A stretch of 32,667 nucleotides of DNA from Chitinophaga pinensis. GTDB lineage: Bacteria; Bacteroidota; Bacteroidia; Chitinophagales; Chitinophagaceae. A program made the position numbers and the translations under genes. The notes beneath the pieces were generated by a model. The model did no database searches. It was not told the origin of the DNA and saw nothing but the letters and a program-made list of their open reading frames with translations. Below, piece after piece: positions 26,270 through 32,667 of this stretch; position 1 is the stretch's first letter; each line of letters begins with the position of its first letter. The stretch spans positions 1 through 32,667 of the forward strand of contig CAMDFC010000018.1 in assembly GCA_945897185.1 (NCBI GenBank), written 5' to 3'.

Positions 26270-27489
26270 AAAATTTTAAGTTTAGGTATCGATACTACAA
26301 ACTTTGTTCCTCGTGCCAATAGTTCCTTATTTTGTTCAATAACCTCACATGCAATATTCCATGGAAGAATAATTATGTAATCTGCATTTTCGTCCATTAT
26401 TGCAGCTGGTGGCAGAATGGGAATATGGCTACCCGGCATAAACTTGTTTTGTTTTGCTTCAGCAGCATCACAAACAAAAGATAAGAGATCCGGTTTTATA
26501 CCTGCGTAGTTAAGTAGCGTATTTCCCTTTGCCGCGGCACCGTATGCTACAACCTTTTTACCCGCTCGTTTTTGTTTTATCAGGAATTCCAGCAAATCAT
26601 ACTTTACATAATCTGCCTGCTCCTGAAAAGAAATATAGGTTGCCAATTGCATTAAGCCTGCATTACATTCTACCTTCATAAGATCGCTAACAGCCTGACT
26701 TGTTGGGCGCCGATCGCCTTCATGACAACCAAAAATCCGGAGACTACCACCATGTGTGGGTAACTCTTCTACATCAAATATTCGCAAGCCAGCTGTGGTA
26801 AAAATTCTACTAACAGCATGGAGTGATAAATAAGAAAAGTGCTCGTGATATACCGTGTCAAATTGGTTATTTTCAATGAGGCGCATCAGATGGGGGAACT
26901 CGAGTGTGATAGTACCACCTTGTTTCAATGCTTCCTTAAGTCCAATTGTGAAATCGTTAATATCAGGCACATGAGCGTACACATTATTGCCGATGATAAG
27001 GTCAGCTTGTTGATATTCGGACGCGATTTTTTTCGCAATCTGCTCGCCAAAAAATTCCCGAAGAACCGGTATGCCCAGCTTTTCCGCCGCATCAGCTGTG
27101 CTCGTAGTTGGCTCAATACCCAAACAAGGTACACCTGCTGCAACGAAATTCTTTAATAAGTATCCGTCGTTAGAAGCAACTTCAATGACGTAGCTCTTAT
27201 CCGAAAGATTGAGCTGTGTAGTCATCTTCTCGCAATAAGCCGCTGCATGATGCAACCAACTGGTTGAAGTACTGGAAAAATATGCATAGTCTGCACTAAA
27301 AAGCTCGTCAGCCTGTGCATAGTCTTCCGTCTGAGCCAGCCAGCACTCATCGCAGATCATAATTTTTAATGGGTAATATTTCTCGGGTAATGAAAGTTGA
27401 TCTTTCGTCAAATACGCATTTGAAGGTGGTGCAAAACCAAGATCAAGAAATGTATGCGAAAGTGCTTTATCGCAATGCCTGCAATTCAT
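26266..27489 (-). CDS. NDP-hexose C-methyltransferase (TylCIII/TcaB9-like)
   Basis: A 407-residue three-part enzyme. Cys3, Cys6, Cys46 and Cys49 form the N-terminal zinc site (Methyltransf_13 domain). SAM is bound by VIEVASNDGYLL (101-112). YHEHFSY at 214-220 supplies the Tyr, Glu and His used by TylCIII-type 3-C-methyltransferases. The C-terminal Methyltransf_14 domain contains VVAYGAAAKGNTLLNYAG. The family adds a methyl carbon, usually at C3, to a 4-keto-6-deoxy sugar nucleotide. Directly after RfbF, RfbG and an RmlC-like epimerase, the substrate is probably a CDP-4-keto-6-deoxyhexose (inference), giving a branched-chain sugar. Overlaps both neighbours by 4 bp (ATGA). Confidence 0.92.
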   Translation of the reverse strand: MNCRHCDKALSHTFLDLGFAPPSNAYLTKDQLSLPEKYYPLKIMICDECWLAQTEDYAQADELFSADYAYFSSTSTSWLHHAAAYCEKMTTQLNLSDKSYVIEVASNDGYLLKNFVAAGVPCLGIEPTTSTADAAEKLGIPVLREFFGEQIAKKIASEYQQADLIIGNNVYAHVPDINDFTIGLKEALKQGGTITLEFPHLMRLIENNQFDTVYHEHFSYLSLHAVSRIFTTAGLRIFDVEELPTHGGSLRIFGCHEGDRRPTSQAVSDLMKVECNAGLMQLATYISFQEQADYVKYDLLEFLIKQKRAGKKVVAYGAAAKGNTLLNYAGIKPDLLSFVCDAAEAKQNKFMPGSHIPILPPAAIMDENADYIIILPWNIACEVIEQNKELLARGTKFVVSIPKLKIL

Positions 27490-28061
27490 AGTATTGTAAT
27501 TCCTTTAAAATTTATATTTATCAATCGGTGAGAACGATCACGTTCTGAGTTCACTGTGATTTGAAGCGGCCAATGTATTGCCAATTCTGGATCGTCAAAT
27601 CTTACACCTGCTTCAGCCTCGGCTCTATAAGCTTCACTATGGAAATAAATCAACTCGCAATTATTTGTCATTGTTTGAAACCCATGCCCGAAACCCTCAG
27701 GTATCAGCAAAGCTCTCCCATTCTCGGCAGAAAGCAGTTCTGCGTGCCATTTCAAAAAAGTTGGAGATCCCTGTCGCAGATCAACAGCTACATCCCAAAC
27801 TTCGCCTCGCACACAGGTAACTAACTTCATTTCGGTATATGGCGAGTTTTGATAGTGTATACCCCGCACGGTTCCAGCATGTTCGGTCAACGTATGATTT
27901 ATCTGAATTATCGGCTTATTCCAACCGGCATCTGCAAGATCTTCCGCACAGAACAATCGCGATAAAAATCCCCGCTCGTCACCAATCCGATTTCTCTCAA
28001 TCACCATTGGACCCTTTATAGGGAGATCGGTTATTGTGAAGCGATTATTTCTTAGACTCAT
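27486..28061 (-). CDS. RmlC-family sugar-nucleotide 3,5-epimerase (CDP-sugar pathway)
   Basis: A 191-residue cupin of the dTDP-4-dehydrorhamnose 3,5-epimerase family. RGIHYQ carries the catalytic His, DVAVDLRQGSP the Asp paired with it, IPEGFGHGFQTM the conserved cupin strand, and YFHSEAYRAEAEAGVRFDDP the Tyr and the family-typical C-terminal block. All catalytic positions look intact. No dTDP-glucose genes are present; it overlaps RfbG upstream by 17 bp and the C-methyltransferase downstream by 4 bp, so a CDP-4-keto-6-deoxyglucose (3- or 5-) epimerase is the sensible reading (inference). Epimerisation at C3 also helps C3 methylation, as in TylCIII-type pathways. Confidence 0.88.
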   Translation of the reverse strand: MSLRNNRFTITDLPIKGPMVIERNRIGDERGFLSRLFCAEDLADAGWNKPIIQINHTLTEHAGTVRGIHYQNSPYTEMKLVTCVRGEVWDVAVDLRQGSPTFLKWHAELLSAENGRALLIPEGFGHGFQTMTNNCELIYFHSEAYRAEAEAGVRFDDPELAIHWPLQITVNSERDRSHRLININFKGITIL

Positions 28062-29103
28062 AGTAAGTAATATCCCGTTCGCATAACTCTACTGCAGAAG
28101 TTCCTTCAGCAAGCAGCTTATACCAGCTCATAGTCTTCTTAATTGCATCATTTAAAGACAGGCGTGGATTAAACCCCAATATTTCTCTCGCCTTTGAAAT
28201 TTCTAGTGCCAAACAGCCGGCCTCATGCAGCCCGTCATTTGTCTCACTATAAAAAATAGTTCCGGTCTCATGAATTTTCAATGCTGAATCAATCAACTGA
28301 CGCACTGTCGCAGCATCATGGGATTGTGGGCCAAAATTATATGCTCCTGCCAACTCTGGGTTGTCCCATAATTTTTCAGCTAACAAGAGGTATCCGGAAA
28401 GGGGCTCAAGTACGTGTTGCCAGGGTCGTTTTGCTTCAGGTCTTCTTACCTGAAGGTCCGTTCCAGATTGCCAGGAACGGATAGCATCAGGGATGAGTCT
28501 GTCTTCCGACCAATCGCCGCCACCAATCACATTTCCTGCACGCGCGGAGGCGACAGCAATGCCCTGTGCCGACAAAAAAGACTGCCGGTAAGAATTTATA
28601 ACAATCTCAGAAGCAGCTTTACTTGAGCTGTATGGGTCGTGTCCGCCTAAAGCATCAGTTTCCTTGTAAGGCCATACCCATTCATTGTTATGATATACTT
28701 TATCTGTAGTTATCATTACCGCCACGCGGGTGCTTTTTGCTCCCCGTAAACACTCGAGTACATTTGCCGATCCTATTATATTTGTCGAGAATGTAAGCAG
28801 GGGGTCTTGATAACTTGCCCTAACCAATGGTTGAGCGGCTAAATGGAATACAATCTCAGGATCAGCCTGATCAATTATTGCAGATAGTTTTTCCAGGTCG
28901 CGGATATCGCAGAAATGACTGTCACAAAATGCGGAAACATTAGAAAGTTCAAACAAACTAGGGGATGTACTTGGTGCTAAGCCGATACCTGTAATTTCAG
29001 CACCCATCTTCTTAAGCCACAATGTAAGCCACCCACCCTTGAAACCGGTATGTCCCGTGACTAACACTCGCTTATTATGCCAAAAGTTTTTAGTGTAACT
29101 CAT
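28045..29103 (-). CDS. rfbG: CDP-glucose 4,6-dehydratase
   Basis: A 352-residue SDR read from the ATG at 29101-29103, which shares a base with the RfbF stop (TAATG). An ATG at 29121 would add six residues; the family usually begins shortly before FWxxKRV, which favours 29103. NAD is bound by VLVTGHTGFKGGWL; FHLAAQPLVRASYQDP, TTDKVYHN and DPYSSSKAASE supply the typical catalytic Thr, Asp/Lys and Tyr/Lys residues, and ARAGNVIGGGDWSEDRLIPD is a strong RfbG signature. It makes CDP-4-keto-6-deoxy-D-glucose from the RfbF product. Composition is richer in G/C than the AT-rich background (36 of 60 bases at 28501-28560). Confidence 0.96.
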   Translation of the reverse strand: MSYTKNFWHNKRVLVTGHTGFKGGWLTLWLKKMGAEITGIGLAPSTSPSLFELSNVSAFCDSHFCDIRDLEKLSAIIDQADPEIVFHLAAQPLVRASYQDPLLTFSTNIIGSANVLECLRGAKSTRVAVMITTDKVYHNNEWVWPYKETDALGGHDPYSSSKAASEIVINSYRQSFLSAQGIAVASARAGNVIGGGDWSEDRLIPDAIRSWQSGTDLQVRRPEAKRPWQHVLEPLSGYLLLAEKLWDNPELAGAYNFGPQSHDAATVRQLIDSALKIHETGTIFYSETNDGLHEAGCLALEISKAREILGFNPRLSLNDAIKKTMSWYKLLAEGTSAVELCERDITYYESKK

Positions 29104-29876
29104 TATTTCCAGATTTTCCATGGAGCGTTTCCGCTTGACCAGAGTTCCTCGAGTAAATTCTTTTCCCTAAGAGTATCCATAGGTTGCCAAAAGCCATCAT
29201 GCACAAAAGCCATCATCTGGCCAATTTCAGCAAGCTTTGTAAGCGGTTCGCCTTCCCAACTCGATAGATCATTATCAATAAATTCCAAAACCTTAGGAGA
29301 AAGAACGAAAAAGCCCCCGTTAATTAACCCTCCATCGCCTCGTGGCTTCTCAACGAAACCTTTAACCAGACCATCCCGATGCTCTATTGCTCCATATCGC
29401 CCAGGTGGTTGAACGGCGGTAATACTTGCAAGTTTGCCGTGATTAAGGTGAAACTGGACACTTTTTGCGATATCTACATCACTTAAACCGTCACCGTAAG
29501 TGAAACAAAAAGCTTCTTCATTTTCGATGAAGCTTTTTACACGTTTAAGGCGCCCACCCGTTAACGTATTATCTCCAGTATCTACTAAGGTGATCTTCCA
29601 GGGCTCAGCGTATTGCTGATGAACTTCCATCTGATTTGACGCAATATCAAACGTGACGTCCGACATATGAAGGAAATAATTTGCGAAATATTCTTTTATA
29701 ATGTAACCTTTATAACCGCAGCATATAATAAAGTCATTCACACCGTGAGAGGAATACAATTTCATAATATGCCATAAAATTGGTTTCCCACCAATTTCGA
29801 TCATTGGTTTAGGCTTAAGGTGTGTTTCTTCAGAAATCCGGGTACCTAATCCCCCTGCAAGTATGACGGCTTTCAT
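29103..29876 (-). CDS. rfbF: Glucose-1-phosphate cytidylyltransferase
   Basis: A 257-residue nucleotidyltransferase, the exact family length. MKAVILAGGLGTRISEET is the nucleotide-binding loop, KPKPMIEIGGKPILWHIM the following sugar-nucleotide block, and YGDGLSDVD the metal-binding Asp region near residue 130; VQPPGRYGAI and FVEKPRGD are typical of RfbF. It forms CDP-glucose from CTP and glucose-1-phosphate, the committed step of the CDP-sugar branch. It is the first gene of a compact overlapping block, preceded by a 225-bp gap holding a candidate promoter at 30028-30058. Confidence 0.97.
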   Translation of the reverse strand: MKAVILAGGLGTRISEETHLKPKPMIEIGGKPILWHIMKLYSSHGVNDFIICCGYKGYIIKEYFANYFLHMSDVTFDIASNQMEVHQQYAEPWKITLVDTGDNTLTGGRLKRVKSFIENEEAFCFTYGDGLSDVDIAKSVQFHLNHGKLASITAVQPPGRYGAIEHRDGLVKGFVEKPRGDGGLINGGFFVLSPKVLEFIDNDLSSWEGEPLTKLAEIGQMMAFVHDGFWQPMDTLREKNLLEELWSSGNAPWKIWK

Positions 29877-30027
29877 AACTAAATATTTAAAAATAAACTA
29901 ACACTAACGATTATTTTCATAACATTGAAATACAATTTCTATGCCTTTGTTAATGCCAATATTCGGAATTTACCCAACGAAGTTTATAAATGTGTACGTC
30001 GTCAAGTTTATTTGGAAAAGTGTTAAA

Positions 30028-30058
30028 CAAAACTAAGTAATTGGTTTTGATAAATCAA
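30028..30058 (-). promoter_or_regulatory. Candidate Bacteroidota-type promoter for the CDP-sugar operon
   Basis: On the minus strand a TTG (30056-30058) is followed after exactly 20 bp by TAGTTTTG (30028-30035), fitting the -33 TTG / -7 TAnnTTTG pattern known for the primary sigma factor of Bacteroidota with 19-21 bp spacing. It lies about 150 bp upstream of the rfbF start in a gene-free gap. In an AT-rich genome such a match can occur by chance. Confidence 0.45.
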
Positions 30059-30101
30059 TATCGTGATATGATGTATTATATAGTTGTGCGTTACACAGAT
30101 A

Positions 30102-31388
30102 TTATAATCTTGAATCTATTACTTCTCTTGGAAGTATTCCTTTGACATCATAAACGACTCCTGTTGGAGCTAATGATCGCACATCTAATACTAAAAATTC
30201 TTTGTGGGCAACTGCTAAAACCACAGCTGCAAATTTCCCAGTGGGTAAATCACTAATTACCTCTATACCATATTCTTGCATTACTTCATTGGGGTTTACC
30301 CAAGGATCGTAAACATCTACTTGTATATCAAAATTCACTAACTCATTATATATATCAATTACTCGAGTATTACGGACATCTGGGCAATCCTCTTTGAAAG
30401 TAAAACCTAACAACAATACTTTAGAGTCAATAACTTTCAAATCTTTCCGCATCATTAATTTCACTACTTCAGTAGCAACATATTTACCCATAGAATCATT
30501 AAGCCTTCTACCTGCCAAAATTATTTCTGGAAAATAGCCAACCTCCTGGGCTTTTTGAGATAAATAATAAGGGTCTACACCAATACAATGACCACCAACT
30601 AAACCAGGTTTGAATTTTAAAAAGTTCCATTTGGTTCCTGCAGCCTCTAGTACATCATTTGTGTCTATCCCGATCAAATTAAAAATTTTACTTAATTCAT
30701 TGACAAATGCTATATTGATATCTCTTTGTGAATTTTCAATCACTTTAGCAGCCTCGGCTACTTTAATACTAGGTGCTTTATGTGTTCCTGCAGTAATTAT
30801 ACTTTTATAAATGCGGTCGATAAAATCAGCAATTTCTGGAGTTGATCCACTGGTTACTTTTAGGATTTTGGTCAGTGTATGTTCTTTATCTCCGGGATTT
30901 ATCCGCTCAGGTGAGTAACCACAATAAAACTCTTCATTGTACTTTAGCCCACTAACTCGTTCAAGCACGGGTACCATCTCTTCTTCAGTCACACCTGGGT
31001 ATACCGTTGATTCATAGATAACAATATCTCCCTTATTAAGATACTTCGCAATTGATTCACTCGCCTTAATCATTGGTATTAATACAGGCCTATTGTGTTT
31101 ATCAGTTGGAGTTGGCACAGTAACGATATAGATGTTACAGTTTGCCAGTTCTGCCGAATTAATTGTTGGAAAAAACCCACAAACTTTAGTATGTGTGGTT
31201 TTCAAAACTAATTTTAACTGGTTACTCTCAATCTCAAGGGTATTATCCACTCCTTCACGTAGCTCATTTACTCTATTTTCATTGATGTCAAAACCAATTA
31301 CTGGATATTTTTCAGCAAAAGCAACTGCTAAAGGCAAGCCTACATATCCGAGTCCAATAATACCAATTTTTGAATTTTCTAATTTCAT
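30102..31388 (-). CDS. UDP-N-acetyl-hexosamine 6-dehydrogenase (TviB/WbpA family)
   Basis: A 428-residue nucleotide-sugar dehydrogenase. The N-terminal Rossmann motif is GIIGLGYVGLPLAVAF; YESTVYPGVTEE near residue 125 is the conserved central block; AEAAKVIENSQRDINIAFVNE (in outline) matches the family helix, and Cys268 in GGHCIGVDPYYL is the catalytic thiol. A C-terminal UDP-binding domain follows (GFTFKEDCPDVRNTR). Two NAD-dependent oxidations give the uronic acid. Sequence style is that of TviB/WbpA (UDP-GlcNAc or UDP-GalNAc), not of UDP-glucose dehydrogenase. It supplies an amino-uronate that AsnB may amidate (inference). It is separated by about 180 bp from DUF2283 upstream and 225 bp from rfbF downstream. 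Confidence 0.93.
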   Translation of the reverse strand: MKLENSKIGIIGLGYVGLPLAVAFAEKYPVIGFDINENRVNELREGVDNTLEIESNQLKLVLKTTHTKVCGFFPTINSAELANCNIYIVTVPTPTDKHNRPVLIPMIKASESIAKYLNKGDIVIYESTVYPGVTEEEMVPVLERVSGLKYNEEFYCGYSPERINPGDKEHTLTKILKVTSGSTPEIADFIDRIYKSIITAGTHKAPSIKVAEAAKVIENSQRDINIAFVNELSKIFNLIGIDTNDVLEAAGTKWNFLKFKPGLVGGHCIGVDPYYLSQKAQEVGYFPEIILAGRRLNDSMGKYVATEVVKLMMRKDLKVIDSKVLLLGFTFKEDCPDVRNTRVIDIYNELVNFDIQVDVYDPWVNPNEVMQEYGIEVISDLPTGKFAAVVLAVAHKEFLVLDVRSLAPTGVVYDVKGILPREVIDSRL

Positions 31389-31400
31389 GATTTATCATTT

Positions 31401-31424
31401 ACTGCGCACCAAACTGCGCACCAA
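31401..31424. repeat. Two tandem perfect 12-bp repeats ahead of the UDP-sugar dehydrogenase
   Basis: ACTGCGCACCAA occurs twice head-to-tail (31401-31412 and 31413-31424), beginning 12 bp upstream of the dehydrogenase start. It is GC-rich against an AT-rich leader. It could be a regulator-binding or slippage site; nothing more can be said. Confidence 0.6.
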
Positions 31425-31569
31425 CTACGTTGATTTTGATTGTTTTTTGAATATTTTAAGGAAACTCACAATTCAAACAAGGGCTCATAATCAACACTTT
31501 AAATATTTACACAAATTAACAAATACCCCTCGTCGGTCTGGACCACACTAATCCTGAATCAATTGATAA

Positions 31570-31761
31570 TTAAGCAACTTCGTACTCAACTTTTAAAGGA
31601 GTATTTTCATTTTTTGAAGCTTCTAAAACCTCTATAGCAACGACTTCTCCTTTCTCAGAATAATCTGTAATTACTCCGTTTTTTTCGTCAGATTCTACAA
31701 TCTTTAAATCATTTAATCTGATATATAAAATATCTGTTTCTTTGTCATACTTAAGTTTCAT
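31570..31761 (-). CDS. DUF2283 family small protein
   Basis: A 63-residue acidic protein matching the DUF2283 pattern: an N-terminal MKLKYDKETDILYIRL strand pair, a central acidic turn with GVITDYSEKGEVVAIEVLEAS, and a short tail. The family is of unknown function and is often found near toxin-antitoxin or DNA-associated genes. It lies between the regulator and the UDP-sugar dehydrogenase, with 125 bp before and 181 bp after, so it need not belong to the polysaccharide operon. Its short length is normal for the family, which argues against it being a fragment. Confidence 0.85.
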   Translation of the reverse strand: MKLKYDKETDILYIRLNDLKIVESDEKNGVITDYSEKGEVVAIEVLEASKNENTPLKVEYEVA

Positions 31762-31778
31762 AAATAATTATTTTAAAT

Positions 31779-31802
31779 ATTTAATTAATTTGGTAATTAA
31801 AT
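31779..31802. other. AT-rich inverted repeat before the DUF2283 gene
   Basis: ATTTAATTA (31779-31787) and TAATTAAAT (31794-31802) form a perfect 9-bp stem with a six-base loop, 18 bp upstream of the DUF2283 start. It may be an operator, a weak terminator after the regulator gene, or chance in an AT-rich spacer. Confidence 0.3.
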
Positions 31803-31886
31803 AAACTGTTTTAATTAAAGTTGGATTGATATTAGCATTTACAAAAACCCTAATCATGTATGAGTTCATGCCGCCTTCGTTTATTC

Positions 31887-32423
31887 CTACCCCATCAACT
31901 TCATAAACACCCCAACATCTTTCAACATTTTCTCGGTAAATTCTAGGGGTTGGTATAGGGCAACGCGTATTTTTTTATCAATCAAGTTTTCCACCTTTTC
32001 AATTAACTGGAATAAATAAGCTTTATCAATATCACCTACAATCACTAAATCAACAAAGGGATTGTTTTTTCCTAAAGCAAGGTCACCTGTTAAGTATACC
32101 TCATCCACATTCCCTAACTTTTCCAATACATTTTCAATAATCTGATCCAGGCCTACATATTGCATGATCACCCCTCGTAAGGATTTAAACATGGGGTGTT
32201 TTGTGTTTACAGAATAATATTTGGTTTTAGTGTTTATATTATCATGCTTCTCCTGAATAAATTGCATGTTCGATAGCTTATTAAGTTCCAAACGCACTGT
32301 ATTAGTGCTTACTCCAAAATCTTTAGATAGGCCACGCAAATACACTTTGATAGCCGGGTTTAACAACAGCTTTGTAAGTAGAGCAAAGCTAATTTTACTC
32401 GAAAAAATAGGGTTTAATGTCAA
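31887..32423 (-). CDS. Winged-helix transcriptional regulator with nucleotidyltransferase-like C-terminal domain
   Basis: A 178-residue protein read from TTG at 32421-32423. An in-frame TAA lies upstream with no ATG or GTG between, and the next in-frame ATG would remove the DNA-binding domain, so TTG is the best start. Residues about 10-60 (ALLTKLLLNPAIKVYLRG, FGVSTNTVRLELNKL) form a winged helix of the ArsR/MarR-like kind. Residues about 103-165 (VDEVYLTGDLALG, VDLVIVGDID) resemble a minimal nucleotidyltransferase fold, with the GD...D acidic pattern kept only in part. Such proteins head exopolysaccharide clusters in Bacteroidota and probably act as local regulators (inference). A palindrome at 32482-32495 may be its operator. 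Confidence 0.85.
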   Translation of the reverse strand: MTLNPIFSSKISFALLTKLLLNPAIKVYLRGLSKDFGVSTNTVRLELNKLSNMQFIQEKHDNINTKTKYYSVNTKHPMFKSLRGVIMQYVGLDQIIENVLEKLGNVDEVYLTGDLALGKNNPFVDLVIVGDIDKAYLFQLIEKVENLIDKKIRVALYQPLEFTEKMLKDVGVFMKLMG

Positions 32424-32442
32424 AATTAGGAGAGAGGTAACA

Positions 32443-32453
32443 CGGCTTCGCCG
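32443..32453. other. Small GC-rich stem-loop in the regulator leader
   Basis: CGGCTTCGCCG forms a 4-bp GC stem closing a three-base loop, about 20-30 bp upstream of the TTG start of the regulator. In an AT-rich leader it stands out and could affect translation initiation from the TTG codon (inference). Confidence 0.35.
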
Positions 32454-32481
32454 CTCTTAATCACATATAGGTGAATAAAAA

Positions 32482-32495
32482 ACTCAATATTGAGT
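32482..32495. promoter_or_regulatory. Perfect 14-bp palindrome upstream of the regulator, candidate operator
   Basis: ACTCAATATTGAGT reads identically on both strands and is centred about 65 bp upstream of the regulator start. Size and symmetry suit a dimeric winged-helix protein, so autoregulation or cluster control is possible. I found no second copy upstream of the other genes by eye. Confidence 0.45.
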
Positions 32496-32667
32496 AATAA
32501 AAATATAAGATATTATTGATATTTACTAATAAAACAAATTATTTTTTTAGCTGTGTTGGTATGGTAATAGCAAAATAAATGATTAACCAAAGGACATTTA
32601 ACACTGACTGCTGTCAGCAATTATATATATGCCTTAAACTAGGCGGTTTGGATATTATTATTTATTA

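Noticed and set aside
29104-29121. Six-residue longer start for rfbG
   Set aside because: The ATG at 29103 is joined to the rfbF stop as TAATG and matches the usual distance to the NAD-binding motif.
30084-30099. Small hairpin after the UDP-sugar dehydrogenase
   Set aside because: Only a 4-bp TGTG/CACA stem with no U-tract; not a credible terminator.
31132-31551. 139-codon plus-strand open frame overlapping the start of the UDP-sugar dehydrogenase
   Set aside because: Most of it is antisense to a well-supported gene and the rest runs into a leader region; the protein has no recognisable domain.
1-32667. CRISPR arrays, tRNA or rRNA genes
   Set aside because: No regularly spaced repeats and no cloverleaf or rRNA-like sequence were seen by eye.

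Overview
The window is a mosaic surface-polysaccharide (O-antigen or capsule type) gene cluster. I see 32 genes, all on the minus strand, so transcription runs from about 32.5 kb down to 1. The low-GC background, a winged-helix regulator in front of a UDP-sugar dehydrogenase, one candidate TAnnTTTG/TTG promoter and the general gene style point to a Bacteroidota (Cytophagales/Flavobacteria-like) host. This is an inference from style; no rRNA or other marker gene is present.

Layout in transcription order. (1) 32.5-31.6 kb: a regulator with a TTG start, preceded by a perfect 14-bp palindrome, then a DUF2283 mini-protein. (2) 31.4-30.1 kb: a UDP-N-acetylhexosamine 6-dehydrogenase (TviB/WbpA type). 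(3) 29.9-23.0 kb: a tightly overlapping CDP-sugar operon with its own candidate promoter: RfbF, RfbG, an RmlC-type epimerase, a TylCIII-type C-methyltransferase, a DegT aminotransferase, a NeuD/PglD-like acetyltransferase, a methyltransferase and a CmcI-like protein. Together they suggest a C-methylated, N-acylated amino-6-deoxyhexose. (4) 22.7-20.0 kb: a markedly GC-richer segment with an unrecognised gene, the Wzx flippase and the first part of a glycosyltransferase gene whose second part is very AT-rich, so the gene looks chimeric. (5) 19.3-6.2 kb: UDP-glucuronate 4-epimerase, three methyltransferases around a putative glycosyltransferase, a GT2, an AsnB-type amidotransferase, Wzy polymerase, two GT4 enzymes, an RmlD-like reductase and a DUF1972 glycosyltransferase. 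(6) 6.2-5.3 kb: no intact gene; a decayed IS3-family transposase end on the plus strand and a 110-bp palindromic element. (7) 5.3-3.5 kb: a Gfo/Idh/MocA oxidoreductase overlapping a gene of unknown function, closed by an AT-rich hairpin. (8) 3.4-1 kb: Gmd and Fcl (GDP-L-fucose), a mannose-6-phosphate-isomerase-like cupin and an SDR epimerase cut by the window edge.

Working model: glycosyltransferases assemble a repeat unit from GDP-fucose, amino-uronate/uronate sugars (possibly amidated by AsnB) and a CDP-derived branched amino sugar. Wzx flips it and Wzy polymerises it. Export and chain-length genes (Wza, Wzc/Wzz) and the initiating sugar-phosphate transferase are not in the window; the left-edge epimerase often precedes such a transferase. 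The main points of novelty are the CDP-sugar branch, the unknown genes at 22.1 kb and 3.5 kb, the recombination joint inside the glycosyltransferase gene, and the IS/palindrome scar.
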